From: an uncultured Lachnospiraceae bacterium | GTDB taxonomy: Bacteria > Bacillota > Clostridia > Lachnospirales > Lachnospiraceae | Length of the DNA: 43,913 bases | NCBI GenBank assembly: GCA_947623805.1 | Contig: CANQHZ010000023.1 | Location: 1-43,913 of the forward strand | Direction: 5' to 3' | Shown: positions 23,034-31,762 of the stretch, piece by piece | How positions within the stretch are numbered: position 1 is the first letter of the stretch | Layout of the letters: each line of letters opens with the position of its first letter | The notes under the pieces: generated by a model | The model's database searches: none | Told to the model about the DNA's origin: nothing | Seen by the model: the letters and a program-made list of their open reading frames with translations, nothing else | Made by a program: the position numbers and the translations under genes

Positions 23034-25064
23034 TTAAGGCAGCTCAAACTGATGCACCATCTCATTGAGCGTAGTCGCCTGCGCCGCAAGCTCCTGAGAA
23101 GTAGCCGAGCTCTCCTGCGCCGTAGCCGAATTGTCCTGTATTCCCTGAGAAATGTCCTCTATGCCAATGCGTATCTGCTCCATACTCTGCGTCTGCAGCG
23201 CCGCATTCTCCGCCGCCTCGGTAATCATCTTGCTCACACGTTCAACCGCGGCCACAGTATCTCGCAGCGAAAGCACTACATCGCCCGCGCGCTCATTACC
23301 CTTGTCAATCTCCTCCATGGACACGTTGATGAGGTCCCTCGTGGTATTCGCCGCCTTAGAACTCTCGTCAGCAAGCTTTCCAATCTCGCCCGCAACCACT
23401 GCAAAGCCCTTGCCTGACTCGCCCGCGCGCGCCGCCTCTATGGAAGCGTTAAGCGACAGCAGGTTTGTCTGATCCGCAATCTCCTCGATAGTCTGGATAA
23501 TGCCCACTACCTGGCGCGACGTTTCCTGGATTTTCGTCATAGCCTCCATCATCTGGTTCATCTGTTTCTGGCTGTGCTCCATCATTGCCGTTACCTGCTT
23601 AGTCTCGCTTGCGGAAGCCTCAAAGCCCTTCCTGCTCTCATTTACCTGCTCTACCACAGAGCTTGATGTCGCCACAAGCTCCTCAACAGCCGCAGCCTGC
23701 GTACCTGCGCCCTCCGCGAGCGCCTGAGCCGCGTTTGCAAGCTCGTCCGCGCCTGCCGACACCTGATAAGCGCTCTCCGTGATGCCGCCCATCACGTCAA
23801 TCATAGACTTGGAAATAAGCAGCAGCGCGTCCTTAAGCTTTGCAAACTCGCCCACATAATCATTTTTAAGCGAAACAGCAAGCTTGCCCTGCGCCATATC
23901 ACCCAGCACGTCTGAAATCTCGTCTATATAGCATATGTACTCTTTAAGCCTTGTAACCGTAGCGCTGATGCTGTCGCCAAGCTGTCCGATCTCATTCTCC
24001 GAATGTACATGTATCTCCACGTCGAGCTCGCCCGCCGCAAGCTTCTTAGCCGTCTCGTTGAGATCCTTAATCGGCTCTGAAAGGCTGTGCGACGTCTTCA
24101 TAATGCTAACCGAAATAACCACAATGCCCACGCCAAATGCAATAATAAGCGCAACCAGCATGCCATAAATCATCTCGTGATACTCAAACGACGGCAGGCT
24201 GCTCAATACGCTGTAACCCGTCTCGCCCACATTTGCCGTAAAGCCGTACTTTGTGCCGCTTTGAGACTTATATTTCATAAACTCCTGCTCACAGTTTTCA
24301 ATCGCGCTCACTACGTTGCCCGAAAGTCCTGACTCGTTGATATTCTTCTGTATCAGCGATTCGTCTTCATCGTAGAGAATAGTGCCTGCCGACGTCACCA
24401 AAATCACATAGCCGCCACGCCCTATGGTATATGACTCCATAACACTGATTATCTGGTCAAGCGAGGTATCAAGTCCTGCCGCCCCGATAATATTTCCCGA
24501 CGAAGAACGCACGGGAGTTACCACGCTGAGTATCATATCGCCTGTACTTGAATCAATATACGGCTCAGTCAAAACCGTCTCTCCCGTCTGCGTACATACC
24601 GACCATGCGCGCGCCGAAAAATCCCAGCCGTCGCCCGATGTAAAGCCGTCAGACTGCGTGAGGATGCTCGCGTCCATATCGGCTACCCATGCCGCCATAA
24701 TGTTATCCGCGTCAACACCCGCAATATTTACCAAATCCTCATATACCGTCGGGAAATTAGGCTTTTGGGTGATATCGTCACCCACCACTGTTTCCTCCAG
24801 CAATGCCACTATCTCAGGATTGACAGCCATCTGCTGCGACATCTTTATATACTGGTCAAAGAAACCCGTAAGCCTGTTTGCCGCCGACTCCGATTCCAGC
24901 GTAAGCTCCGTTTCCTTCGCCGACATAATAGCCGACCAAACCATAACAATCGCGATAATAGCAACCACTACAAAGACTACAAAGACTCTTGTGCCAATCT
25001 CGACCATAATTTCCTCTGCAATCCTTTTACGCGAGTGACCTTTCTTTTTTGTTTTTAAACCCAT
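23034..25064 (-). CDS. Methyl-accepting chemotaxis protein with dCache sensor
   Basis: A 676-residue receptor. TM1 lies near residues 25-50 and TM2 near 285-310; between them a dCache domain shows DFSARAWSVC, LTEPYIDSSTGDM and IGAAGLDTSLDQI, again the Arg-x-Trp / Tyr-x-Asp-x-x-Thr-Gly / Asp pattern of amino-acid sensors, with Ser where the Tyr after Trp is usual. A HAMP domain follows (about 310-365), then the methylation helices and tip IEAARAGESGKGFAVVAGEIGKLADES. The start at 25064 (MGLKTKKKG) has GAGG upstream. It has its own promoter. Confidence 0.92.
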   Translation of the reverse strand: MGLKTKKKGHSRKRIAEEIMVEIGTRVFVVFVVVAIIAIVMVWSAIMSAKETELTLESESAANRLTGFFDQYIKMSQQMAVNPEIVALLEETVVGDDITQKPNFPTVYEDLVNIAGVDADNIMAAWVADMDASILTQSDGFTSGDGWDFSARAWSVCTQTGETVLTEPYIDSSTGDMILSVVTPVRSSSGNIIGAAGLDTSLDQIISVMESYTIGRGGYVILVTSAGTILYDEDESLIQKNINESGLSGNVVSAIENCEQEFMKYKSQSGTKYGFTANVGETGYSVLSSLPSFEYHEMIYGMLVALIIAFGVGIVVISVSIMKTSHSLSEPIKDLNETAKKLAAGELDVEIHVHSENEIGQLGDSISATVTRLKEYICYIDEISDVLGDMAQGKLAVSLKNDYVGEFAKLKDALLLISKSMIDVMGGITESAYQVSAGADELANAAQALAEGAGTQAAAVEELVATSSSVVEQVNESRKGFEASASETKQVTAMMEHSQKQMNQMMEAMTKIQETSRQVVGIIQTIEEIADQTNLLSLNASIEAARAGESGKGFAVVAGEIGKLADESSKAANTTRDLINVSMEEIDKGNERAGDVVLSLRDTVAAVERVSKMITEAAENAALQTQSMEQIRIGIEDISQGIQDNSATAQESSATSQELAAQATTLNEMVHQFELP

Positions 25065-25170
25065 TTTTTCCTCATTTCTGCGCGGAGAAACCATAGATAT
25101 GCAGAAACCGCGCGTCTGTATATCTGTTTAGATGCAGGCATTTTGCCAATGCCCAGTTAGTTACATTTAC

Positions 25171-25199
25171 ATTTTAACAGGTTTATACATTATGCTCAA
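25171..25199 (-). promoter_or_regulatory. Promoter of the chemoreceptor gene at 23034-25064
   Basis: Minus-strand TTGAGC (25194-25199), 17 bp, TAAAAT (25171-25176), about 105 bp upstream of the start. This is a sigma-A-like promoter; no sigma-28 (motility) consensus was seen. Confidence 0.5.
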
Positions 25200-25280
25200 T
25201 TATTTTTTGTTGATTTTGGTATTTTGGGCTATTTTCATAAAAAACAATAAAAATTTAGTGAAAATATTTCTCTTGACACA

Positions 25281-25310
25281 CAAAAAACGTCTGCGCCGAA
25301 ACACAGACGT
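25281..25310 (-). terminator. Intrinsic terminator of the SleB-like gene
   Basis: On the minus strand ACGTCTG and CAGACGT flank a TTCG-containing loop and are followed by TTTTTT. It lies just downstream of the stop at 25334. Confidence 0.9.
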
Positions 25311-25333
25311 TCATTCACAAATGTTTATATACT

Positions 25334-26488
25334 TTACCAGAATACCTGATTGCCTATTACAATACCATCAGTACCGCCCGCGCGTCTGAAATGAAGTGCA
25401 TCACCTACGTTTGTAACGCCATTTATCGCTTCCTGCGCCGCCTGTATGCATGATGCTTTGATATTGCCGTTTAATATTAGTGACTGCATTCTTCCGCCTG
25501 ATGCGGGAGTAAACTGACCTGACGCATATATGACATCCGTGATATTGTTGGGATAAGCACCACACCTTACACGGTTCATAACTACAGCGCCGACTGCCAC
25601 CTGACCCTCATAAGGCTCGCCGCCCGCTTCGCACTGTATAAGCGCCGCGAGTATACTCAACTCGTCGCCTGTAGCGATAGCCGCTTCTCTCTGCGCATTG
25701 CGTTCCGCATTCTTCTTTGCTTTCTCCTCAGCTTTCTTCTTCTCAGCTTCCTCTCTCGCCAATATGGCTTCCATCGACTCTGCAGTGTCAAGCTTAAACT
25801 CAACAGATACATAATCTGCCGAAACATACCCTGTAGTACCTTCATAGCTTACACTTACCCAGTCGCCGTCCTCCGATATCGCCTCGAGCGCTTCGCCCTC
25901 TGACAAAAGCCCAAGCACAGGAGCATTCATATCCGCAGCCTTTCTAACTCTCAATGTCTGCGTATTGGAATATGCCGTAAGCATACCTACACTCTCCGCA
26001 AGTGCCTTGGCTTCCTCACCAAAGTACAAATAATCATCTTTTACCCAGCCTGTAACATCTCCTGATTTAAGCTTAGTCCAGCCGCCCTTGCGTTCAATAA
26101 TCTCTCCGCCGCAATCCTTATAGAGAACACCCAGCTTTTTTGCATCCGTATCCGCGCTCTCCCTGATGTTTACGTACTGGTTTACATTTGCCATAACAAG
26201 CGTATCCTGAAGTTCTTCTGTATCGGTTTTCTCAGTCTTTTTTTCCTCGGTCTTTCTTTCAACAGGCATAGTCTTTTTCTGGACAATCTTTTGAATATCG
26301 AGCTCACTCTCCAAAATACCCATATCAAGCACCAATGCCGCTCCTGCCGCCGTGTTGTTTGAATTCATCTTGTTTAATGTGGCTTTGCCTGCGTCCTCAG
26401 CGTTTGAAACCATAGGCACGGTGGCAAACGCCGTGGCAACTGCTGTAGTAATCAGCAGATATTTCCACTTTTTACAATTTGTCTTCAT
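25334..26488 (-). CDS. Secreted SleB-type cell-wall hydrolase with two SH3 domains
   Basis: A 384-residue exported protein. Residues 1-30 form a signal peptide (KKWKYLLITTAVATAFATVPMVSNAE). Two bacterial SH3 domains follow (about 98-155, YVNIRESADTDAKKLGVLY; and about 172-232, LRVRKAADMNAPVLGLLS), then a charged Glu/Lys/Ala linker helix (about 240-275), and a Hydrolase_2/SleB catalytic domain (LAALIQCEAGGEPYEGQVAVGAVVMNRV, with the catalytic Glu in QCEAGGE). It probably hydrolyses peptidoglycan during spore germination or growth. It has a strong promoter with a long leader and its own terminator. Confidence 0.9.
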   Translation of the reverse strand: MKTNCKKWKYLLITTAVATAFATVPMVSNAEDAGKATLNKMNSNNTAAGAALVLDMGILESELDIQKIVQKKTMPVERKTEEKKTEKTDTEELQDTLVMANVNQYVNIRESADTDAKKLGVLYKDCGGEIIERKGGWTKLKSGDVTGWVKDDYLYFGEEAKALAESVGMLTAYSNTQTLRVRKAADMNAPVLGLLSEGEALEAISEDGDWVSVSYEGTTGYVSADYVSVEFKLDTAESMEAILAREEAEKKKAEEKAKKNAERNAQREAAIATGDELSILAALIQCEAGGEPYEGQVAVGAVVMNRVRCGAYPNNITDVIYASGQFTPASGGRMQSLILNGNIKASCIQAAQEAINGVTNVGDALHFRRAGGTDGIVIGNQVFW

Positions 26489-26627
26489 AACTTACCTCCA
26501 TGTTACGCTTATGTCACAACTATCTCCGTCATTTTTAGCAAGAAATTTAAAATTTATAACAAATATTAGTAAATTTCTTACAATTTTGTTTTAAATGTTA
26601 CATAATTGTTACATTTACGTTTTTAAT

Positions 26628-26656
26628 ATATTAACAAAGAGTTTTTGAATTGTCAA
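26628..26656 (-). promoter_or_regulatory. Strong promoter of the SleB-like gene
   Basis: Minus-strand TTGACA (26651-26656), 17 bp, TAATAT (26628-26633). The leader to the start at 26488 is about 130 nt, AT-rich, and contains two copies of TGTAACA. I recognise no riboswitch consensus in it. Confidence 0.7.
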
Positions 26657-26704
26657 GTTATGAAGAAAATTTTATTGTATATTTTTCCGTACAAACCTAA
26701 AATT

Positions 26705-27505
26705 CTATAATCCCTTAGCCTTGTTCACACACGCCTCCACAGCATCAATCACAGCCCCCCTAAAACCTTTTTCCTCCAGTGTCTTTACCGCCTCTATAGT
26801 AGTCCCCGCAGGCGAGCAAACCATATCCTTCAGCTGCGCGGGATGCATACCTGTTTCAAGCATCAGTCTCGCGCTGCCAAGCACAGACTGAGCTGCGAAC
26901 TCATACGCCTGCGCCCTGGGCATCCCTGCTGCCACAGCGCCGTCCGCCATCGCCTCTATAAACATAAACACATACGCCGGCGAACTTCCCGCCACACCGA
27001 CAAACGCATCCATAAGTCGTTCAGGCAAAATGCTCGCCTTTCCAAAACTGTTCATAATCGACATAACTATTGCCTTATCAGCGTCAAAAACATCTTCCTT
27101 TAAGCATACACAGGTACACCCCTCACCCACCATAGCCGGAGTATTCGGCATACAGCGCGCCAGCCTCATTGACGCTTTGAATTGCTCCTCAATCCACGCG
27201 ATTGTCTTTCCCGCCGCTATCGATATGACAAGCTTATTTGCGCTGCCCGCAGCGACATCTCTTATCTCATCTATCACTTCAGCCAAAAAAACAGGCTTTA
27301 CGGCAAGTATTATTATATCCGCGTCGCTTGCCGTCCTTTTGTTGTCCGTGCTTGTCGCAATTCCATATTTCTCCGCTACTCTCTTTGCCGTTTCATCAGT
27401 CTTTGATGAACCTATTATCTCGGAATTTTTGTAAAGTCCTTTCTCTAAAATACCGCTAATCATAGCTGTTGCCATATTACCAAGCCCTATAAATCCTATT
27501 TTCAT
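26705..27505 (-). CDS. proC: Pyrroline-5-carboxylate reductase
   Basis: A 266-residue NAD(P)H-dependent enzyme for the last step of proline synthesis. The Rossmann start IGFIGLGNMATAMISGI, the middle MPNTPAMVGEGCT, and the C-terminal signature PAYVFMFIEAMADGAVAAGM and CSPAGTTIEAV are all present. The start at 27505 follows GGAG six bases upstream. It is the last of a run of four same-strand genes (ktrB, ktrA, spoU-type methyltransferase, proC) with gaps of 23-55 bp, possibly one operon. Confidence 0.95.
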   Translation of the reverse strand: MKIGFIGLGNMATAMISGILEKGLYKNSEIIGSSKTDETAKRVAEKYGIATSTDNKRTASDADIIILAVKPVFLAEVIDEIRDVAAGSANKLVISIAAGKTIAWIEEQFKASMRLARCMPNTPAMVGEGCTCVCLKEDVFDADKAIVMSIMNSFGKASILPERLMDAFVGVAGSSPAYVFMFIEAMADGAVAAGMPRAQAYEFAAQSVLGSARLMLETGMHPAQLKDMVCSPAGTTIEAVKTLEEKGFRGAVIDAVEACVNKAKGL

Positions 27506-27554
27506 ATCAATCTCCATTCCGCTGCCCTAATTTAGCAGCATATATAGTTTTACA

Positions 27555-28346
27555 TCAACGCCTGACTCGCGCAGCCTCATACACTAATATCGCCGTCGCT
27601 ATAGCCGCGTTCAGCGATTCCACCAGTCCCTCCATAGGTATACAGACGCACTTCGTAGCCTGCTCCATAGTGGCAGGTTTCAGACCATTTCCCTCGTTTC
27701 CTATAAGAAATGCCGTTGGTTTTGTATAATCAGCTTTGTCATATACACATATTTCCTTGCCATAATCATCAACCGCCGCCGCATAGACCGACACGCCCGC
27801 ATCCTTTAAAAGCCTTATCGCTTCGTCAAACTCATCTGCCACAAAAAAAGGCACGCGGTAAATCGAGCCCATCGTCGAACGCACCACCTTCGGATTAAAA
27901 ATGTCAACCGTATTCTTCGACATAATCACGCCGTCAACGCCCGCCCCCTCGCATACGCGAAGTATTGTCCCAAGGTTTCCGGGGTCCTGTATGTCTTCAA
28001 GAAGAACAAAAAGAGGATTTTTCTCCATCGAAACCTCAATCATCTCTTTTAAGTCATAATGCGGCTGCTTTATGACGCTCAAAATCCCCTGCGGCGTCTG
28101 CGTATCTGACATTTTTGAAAATACTTCGTCAGTAACCGTCTCGTAGTCAACTCCTTTCAGACTGTCATTTTTGTACTTATTATAGAAAGAAGACGACACA
28201 TAGATCTCCTCAATCCAATTTTTCGGCGCCTCAAAAAACATCTTTATGCCTTCGACTATAAAAACATCTTCCTCCCTGCGCGCCTTTGACTTTGCGCACA
28301 GTGCTCTCACTCTTTTCACGCGGTTATTTGCTAAACTGTTTATCAT
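27555..28346 (-). CDS. TrmH/SpoU family RNA 2'-O-methyltransferase
   Basis: A 263-residue knotted methyltransferase. The N-terminal substrate-binding region has FIVEGIKMFFEAP; the catalytic SPOUT core has LLEDIQDPGNLGTILRVCEGAGVDGV, FLIGNEGNGL and IPMEGLVESLNAAIATAILVYE, the three SpoU motifs with the catalytic Arg (LRVCE). The target is rRNA or tRNA ribose; which one cannot be told. It lies 55 bp after ktrA. Confidence 0.92.
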   Translation of the reverse strand: MINSLANNRVKRVRALCAKSKARREEDVFIVEGIKMFFEAPKNWIEEIYVSSSFYNKYKNDSLKGVDYETVTDEVFSKMSDTQTPQGILSVIKQPHYDLKEMIEVSMEKNPLFVLLEDIQDPGNLGTILRVCEGAGVDGVIMSKNTVDIFNPKVVRSTMGSIYRVPFFVADEFDEAIRLLKDAGVSVYAAAVDDYGKEICVYDKADYTKPTAFLIGNEGNGLKPATMEQATKCVCIPMEGLVESLNAAIATAILVYEAARVRR

Positions 28347-28401
28347 ACCTTACACCCCTTGCCCTCCAAAACGCTCTCTTACCGTTCAATATCTTACACT
28401 C

Positions 28402-29076
28402 TCAGCGTTTCACAAAGAGCTTATTATCACTAAGCAGTTTCTCCGCCGTATCGTTTTCCGCCATTATCATGAGATTGTCGTCATTTGTAATCACATAATC
28501 GGCTGACGGCATAATACTCATCTCGGCGTCCGTCTTCTTCTTTATGCCGAGTATCGAGATTTTATGCTTTGCGGCAATATTTGACTCGCGTATGCTCTTT
28601 CCAATCCATTCCTTAAGCGGCAGCATCTCGTAAATGCCAAAACCGCCGGGCAGCGCGATATAGTCAAAAATATTGTCAAGGCTGTAGCGCTCCGCCCATT
28701 TCTCAGCAATATCCTTTTCGGGATATATGACCTCGTCCGCGCCGTTTCTAAGCAGAAATTTAGCCTGAATGTCCCTCGTCGCCTTGCTTATCACGCGCTT
28801 TGCGCCAAGCTCCTTTAACAGACTTGTCACCTCAAGACTGCTCTGGAAATTAGTACCGATACAGACAAACACCACGTCAAAGTTGCGTATTCCAAGGCTG
28901 TTTAGTACCTCCTCCTTAGTGCAGTCGCCAATCTTCGTACTGGTGGCATACGGCACCATATCCTCCACCTTTTCCTCGTTTTCGTCAATAATCATGACAT
29001 CATGACCGTTTTCGAGAAAGTTCTTCGCCAGATGATGCCCGAAACGCCCCATTCCAACAATTAAAATAGATTTCAT
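28402..29076 (-). CDS. ktrA: Potassium uptake regulatory subunit KtrA/TrkA type
   Basis: A 224-residue RCK protein: nucleotide-binding Rossmann fold (ILIVGMGRFGHHLAKNF; VMIIDENEEKVEDM, with the acidic residue after beta-2) followed by a C-terminal RCK_C domain (about 135-222). Such subunits form an octameric ring that gates the membrane subunit in response to ATP/ADP and, in some cases, c-di-AMP. The membrane partner is directly upstream, 23 bp apart. Confidence 0.92.
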   Translation of the reverse strand: MKSILIVGMGRFGHHLAKNFLENGHDVMIIDENEEKVEDMVPYATSTKIGDCTKEEVLNSLGIRNFDVVFVCIGTNFQSSLEVTSLLKELGAKRVISKATRDIQAKFLLRNGADEVIYPEKDIAEKWAERYSLDNIFDYIALPGGFGIYEMLPLKEWIGKSIRESNIAAKHKISILGIKKKTDAEMSIMPSADYVITNDDNLMIMAENDTAEKLLSDNKLFVKR

Positions 29077-29099
29077 TAATCCTCCAATCCGCCCTAAGC

Positions 29100-30446
29100 T
29101 TAACCCACTATTATCTTTTCCTGCGGCAGACGCAGCGAATTGACAGCGTTTTTCCTTGCAAACACCAGCGCAAAGGACAAACTGCCAAGTCTACCGCAAT
29201 ACATAAGGAATATTATGATAAGTCGCGACACTGTATTTAGGTCCCGCGTAATTCCCATAGTCATTCCCGTCGTGCCTATCGCAGAAAGCACCTCAAAAAT
29301 CACATCGGCAAATCCAAGCCTTGGCTGCATAGCCATTATAATGACCGCCGCTACTGCCGCAAGTGAAAAGTTTATTGCCACTACGGCATTTGCTTTCTTC
29401 ACCACATCGTCAGTAAGCCGCCTGCCAAAGACGTTTATATCTTGGCGATTTCGTATCATAGCTATAGCATAAAACAGCAGCACGACTATAGTCGTAGTCT
29501 TCACACCGCCCGCCGTAGAGCCGGGGCTTCCACCGATAAACATATACAGCATAGTCAAAAGCTGTCCCGCGTTTGACATTGATGCCGTGTCCACAGTGTT
29601 AAAGCCTGCCGTTCGCGGCGTCACTGATGCAAAAAGCGCCCCCGTAAGCCTTTCCGAAACGCTCATATCCGCAAAAACCGTATTGTTTTCAAATACAAGA
29701 AAAAGCAGGCTGCCAACGACCGTAAGAGCAAGTGTCATCGAAAGTGCAAGCTTTGTATGGAGCAGATACCTCTTAAAATGCCACTTGTTGCGCGATATAT
29801 CGTCCCAAACTATAAAGCCGATGCCGCCCACAAGTATCAGTGAGCAAATTACAAGATTTACAAGCACATCGCCCTCAAACGCTGTAAACGACGAATACGC
29901 CTCATCAATTCCCATCAAATCAAAGCCCGCGTTGCAGAATGCCGATATTGAATGGAAAATCGAAAAATATATACCCTTTGCCAAGCCAAATCTCGGTATA
30001 AAGCGTATTGAAAGCAACGCCGCGCCCAAGAGCTCTATGCAAAGCGCTCCCTTGACAATATTTTTCACAAGACGCACGATACCTGCTATTTCAAGAGTAT
30101 TTACGCTCTCATGCAGCGTCTCGCGCTCCTGCAGTCCTATCCTGCGCTTTAGCAGCACGGATATATAGACGCCAATCGTCATAAATCCAAGACCGCCCAC
30201 CTGTATCATGCAAAGTATCACAAGCTGTCCGAAAAGTGTCCAGTTTTGATACGTGTCCGCCACGGCAAGCCCTGTCACACATGTAGCAGATGTCGCCGTA
30301 AAAAGTGCCGCCAACGCATTAGGGCTACCCGTGCGTGTGGCTATAGGGAGACTGAGAAGAAACGCCCCCGCAAGTATTATCAGCGCAAAGCCAAGCGCGA
30401 TAACTCTCGTGCTTGACCTTTTCATTTTAGTTGATTTTTTTTCCAT
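29100..30446 (-). CDS. ktrB: Potassium uptake membrane subunit KtrB/TrkH type
   Basis: A 448-residue membrane protein with four pore repeats, each with its filter glycine: ATCVTGLAVAD, AFCNAGFDLMG, VTPRTAGFNTVD and AIGTTGMTMG. It also has the KtrB intramembrane loop region GGSPGSTAGGVKTTT. Length matches KtrB rather than the longer TrkH. It imports K+ (often Na+-coupled) across the cytoplasmic membrane with the ktrA product. It is the first gene of the four-gene run. Confidence 0.93.
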   Translation of the reverse strand: MEKKSTKMKRSSTRVIALGFALIILAGAFLLSLPIATRTGSPNALAALFTATSATCVTGLAVADTYQNWTLFGQLVILCMIQVGGLGFMTIGVYISVLLKRRIGLQERETLHESVNTLEIAGIVRLVKNIVKGALCIELLGAALLSIRFIPRFGLAKGIYFSIFHSISAFCNAGFDLMGIDEAYSSFTAFEGDVLVNLVICSLILVGGIGFIVWDDISRNKWHFKRYLLHTKLALSMTLALTVVGSLLFLVFENNTVFADMSVSERLTGALFASVTPRTAGFNTVDTASMSNAGQLLTMLYMFIGGSPGSTAGGVKTTTIVVLLFYAIAMIRNRQDINVFGRRLTDDVVKKANAVVAINFSLAAVAAVIIMAMQPRLGFADVIFEVLSAIGTTGMTMGITRDLNTVSRLIIIFLMYCGRLGSLSFALVFARKNAVNSLRLPQEKIIVG

Positions 30447-30508
30447 TACACAGTCCTTCTTAACATTTTTCCTAAAACGCGCCCTTATATTAATGTTTTA
30501 CTAAAGCA

Positions 30509-30540
30509 ATGCGGAAATACATTTGATGTACTTCCGCATT
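30509..30540 (-). terminator. Stem-loop between pfkA and ktrB
   Basis: 30509-30523 pairs with 30526-30540 (AATGCGGAA core, one mismatch). The following sequence has only short T runs, so it may be a weak terminator for pfkA or a barrier before the ktrB promoter. Confidence 0.5.
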
Positions 30541-30608
30541 TATTGTCTGGCAACAACTATTCAATATTTTCGCAGTTACCTTTGCATTTCCCTCTGCTGT
30601 CTTTATTT

Positions 30609-31583
30609 TTACTGCGACAGTCTCTTGCAGATTTCATATTGGTATTCGTCAATGCCTTTCTGCATATTTAATGCTTCCTCTATGTCGTAGTCTACGAACT
30701 CGCCGTGCTTGTAAGCTACAACTCTGTTTGACTTGCCCGCACACAAAATATCAGCCGCATACGCTCCCATAATTGAGGCATAATAACGGTCCTTGCAGGT
30801 AGGATTGCCGCCTCTTTGCAGATAGCCAAGTATAGTAGCCCTCGTCTCAATGCCCGTCGCCGCCTCGATACGCTTAGCCATTGAAGTAGAATGTCCTATA
30901 CCCTCAGCATTTATAATGATGTGATGCGTCTTGCCGCGCTTTCTGCTCTTTACGATATTGTTGATGAGCTCCTGCTCGTTGTAATCATATTTTTCAGGAA
31001 GAAGTATGTCCTCCGCACCTGTCGCCACACCTGACCAAAGAGCGATATAGCCCGCATTCCTGCCCATAACCTCGATGATTGAGCAGCGCTCATGTGATGA
31101 GGAGGTATCTCTTACTTTATCAATCGCCTGCATAGCCGTATTGATAGCCGTATCAAATCCAATAGTATACTCTGTACATGCTATGTCGAGGTCTATCGTG
31201 CCCGGCACGCCAATTGTATTTATGCCGTTTCTCGCCAGCGCCTGCGCACCCCTATACGAACCGTCGCCGCCGATAACTACAAGTCCGTCAATACCATGCT
31301 TGCGGCATATCTCAGCTCCCTTTGCCTGCACCTCGGGCTCCTTGAACTCAAGGCATCTTGCCGTGCCAAGGATTGTGCCGCCTGTCTGGATAATATCAGA
31401 CACGCTCTTTCTGTCCATATCGTAGATATCCTCGCTCAAAAGCCCTAAATATCCGCGCCTGATGCCCTTTACCTTGACGCCGTTTGTAATTGCTTTCCTT
31501 ACTACCGCACGTATCGCCGCATTCATGCCCGGCGCGTCGCCGCCACTTGACAGTACGCCGATTGTTTCTATTTTTTCAGACAT
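30609..31583 (-). CDS. pfkA: ATP-dependent 6-phosphofructokinase
   Basis: A 324-residue glycolytic enzyme that makes fructose 1,6-bisphosphate. ATP-binding IGVLSSGGDAPGMNAAIRA, GGDGSYRGA, catalytic PGTIDLDI and the substrate loop EVMGRNAGYIAL are present. The usual TIDND reads TIDLD: the catalytic Asp is kept and the following Asn is Leu. GGDGS indicates an ATP rather than a pyrophosphate enzyme. The start at 31583 follows GGAGG; upstream in-frame sequence is non-coding. It follows dnaE, the order seen in many Firmicutes. Confidence 0.95.
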   Translation of the reverse strand: MSEKIETIGVLSSGGDAPGMNAAIRAVVRKAITNGVKVKGIRRGYLGLLSEDIYDMDRKSVSDIIQTGGTILGTARCLEFKEPEVQAKGAEICRKHGIDGLVVIGGDGSYRGAQALARNGINTIGVPGTIDLDIACTEYTIGFDTAINTAMQAIDKVRDTSSSHERCSIIEVMGRNAGYIALWSGVATGAEDILLPEKYDYNEQELINNIVKSRKRGKTHHIIINAEGIGHSTSMAKRIEAATGIETRATILGYLQRGGNPTCKDRYYASIMGAYAADILCAGKSNRVVAYKHGEFVDYDIEEALNMQKGIDEYQYEICKRLSQ

Positions 31584-31762
31584 TTTATTTCCTCCATTCT
31601 GCCAGCTCTTTATCGTCGGCATAATATTAATATTATCATAATCTGCCCGCACAGACAGACCGCTTATAATATTCGCATAGAGGCTCTTACCCTCTGACTG
31701 ATAACATTTTAAACCATTTTTTTTAATATTACAATATTAATATGATAAAAATTTATCAGATA

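Noticed and set aside
26489-26627. c-di-AMP or other riboswitch before the SleB-like gene
   Set aside because: The leader is AT-rich, short, and shows none of the conserved blocks of the known classes that I can recall.
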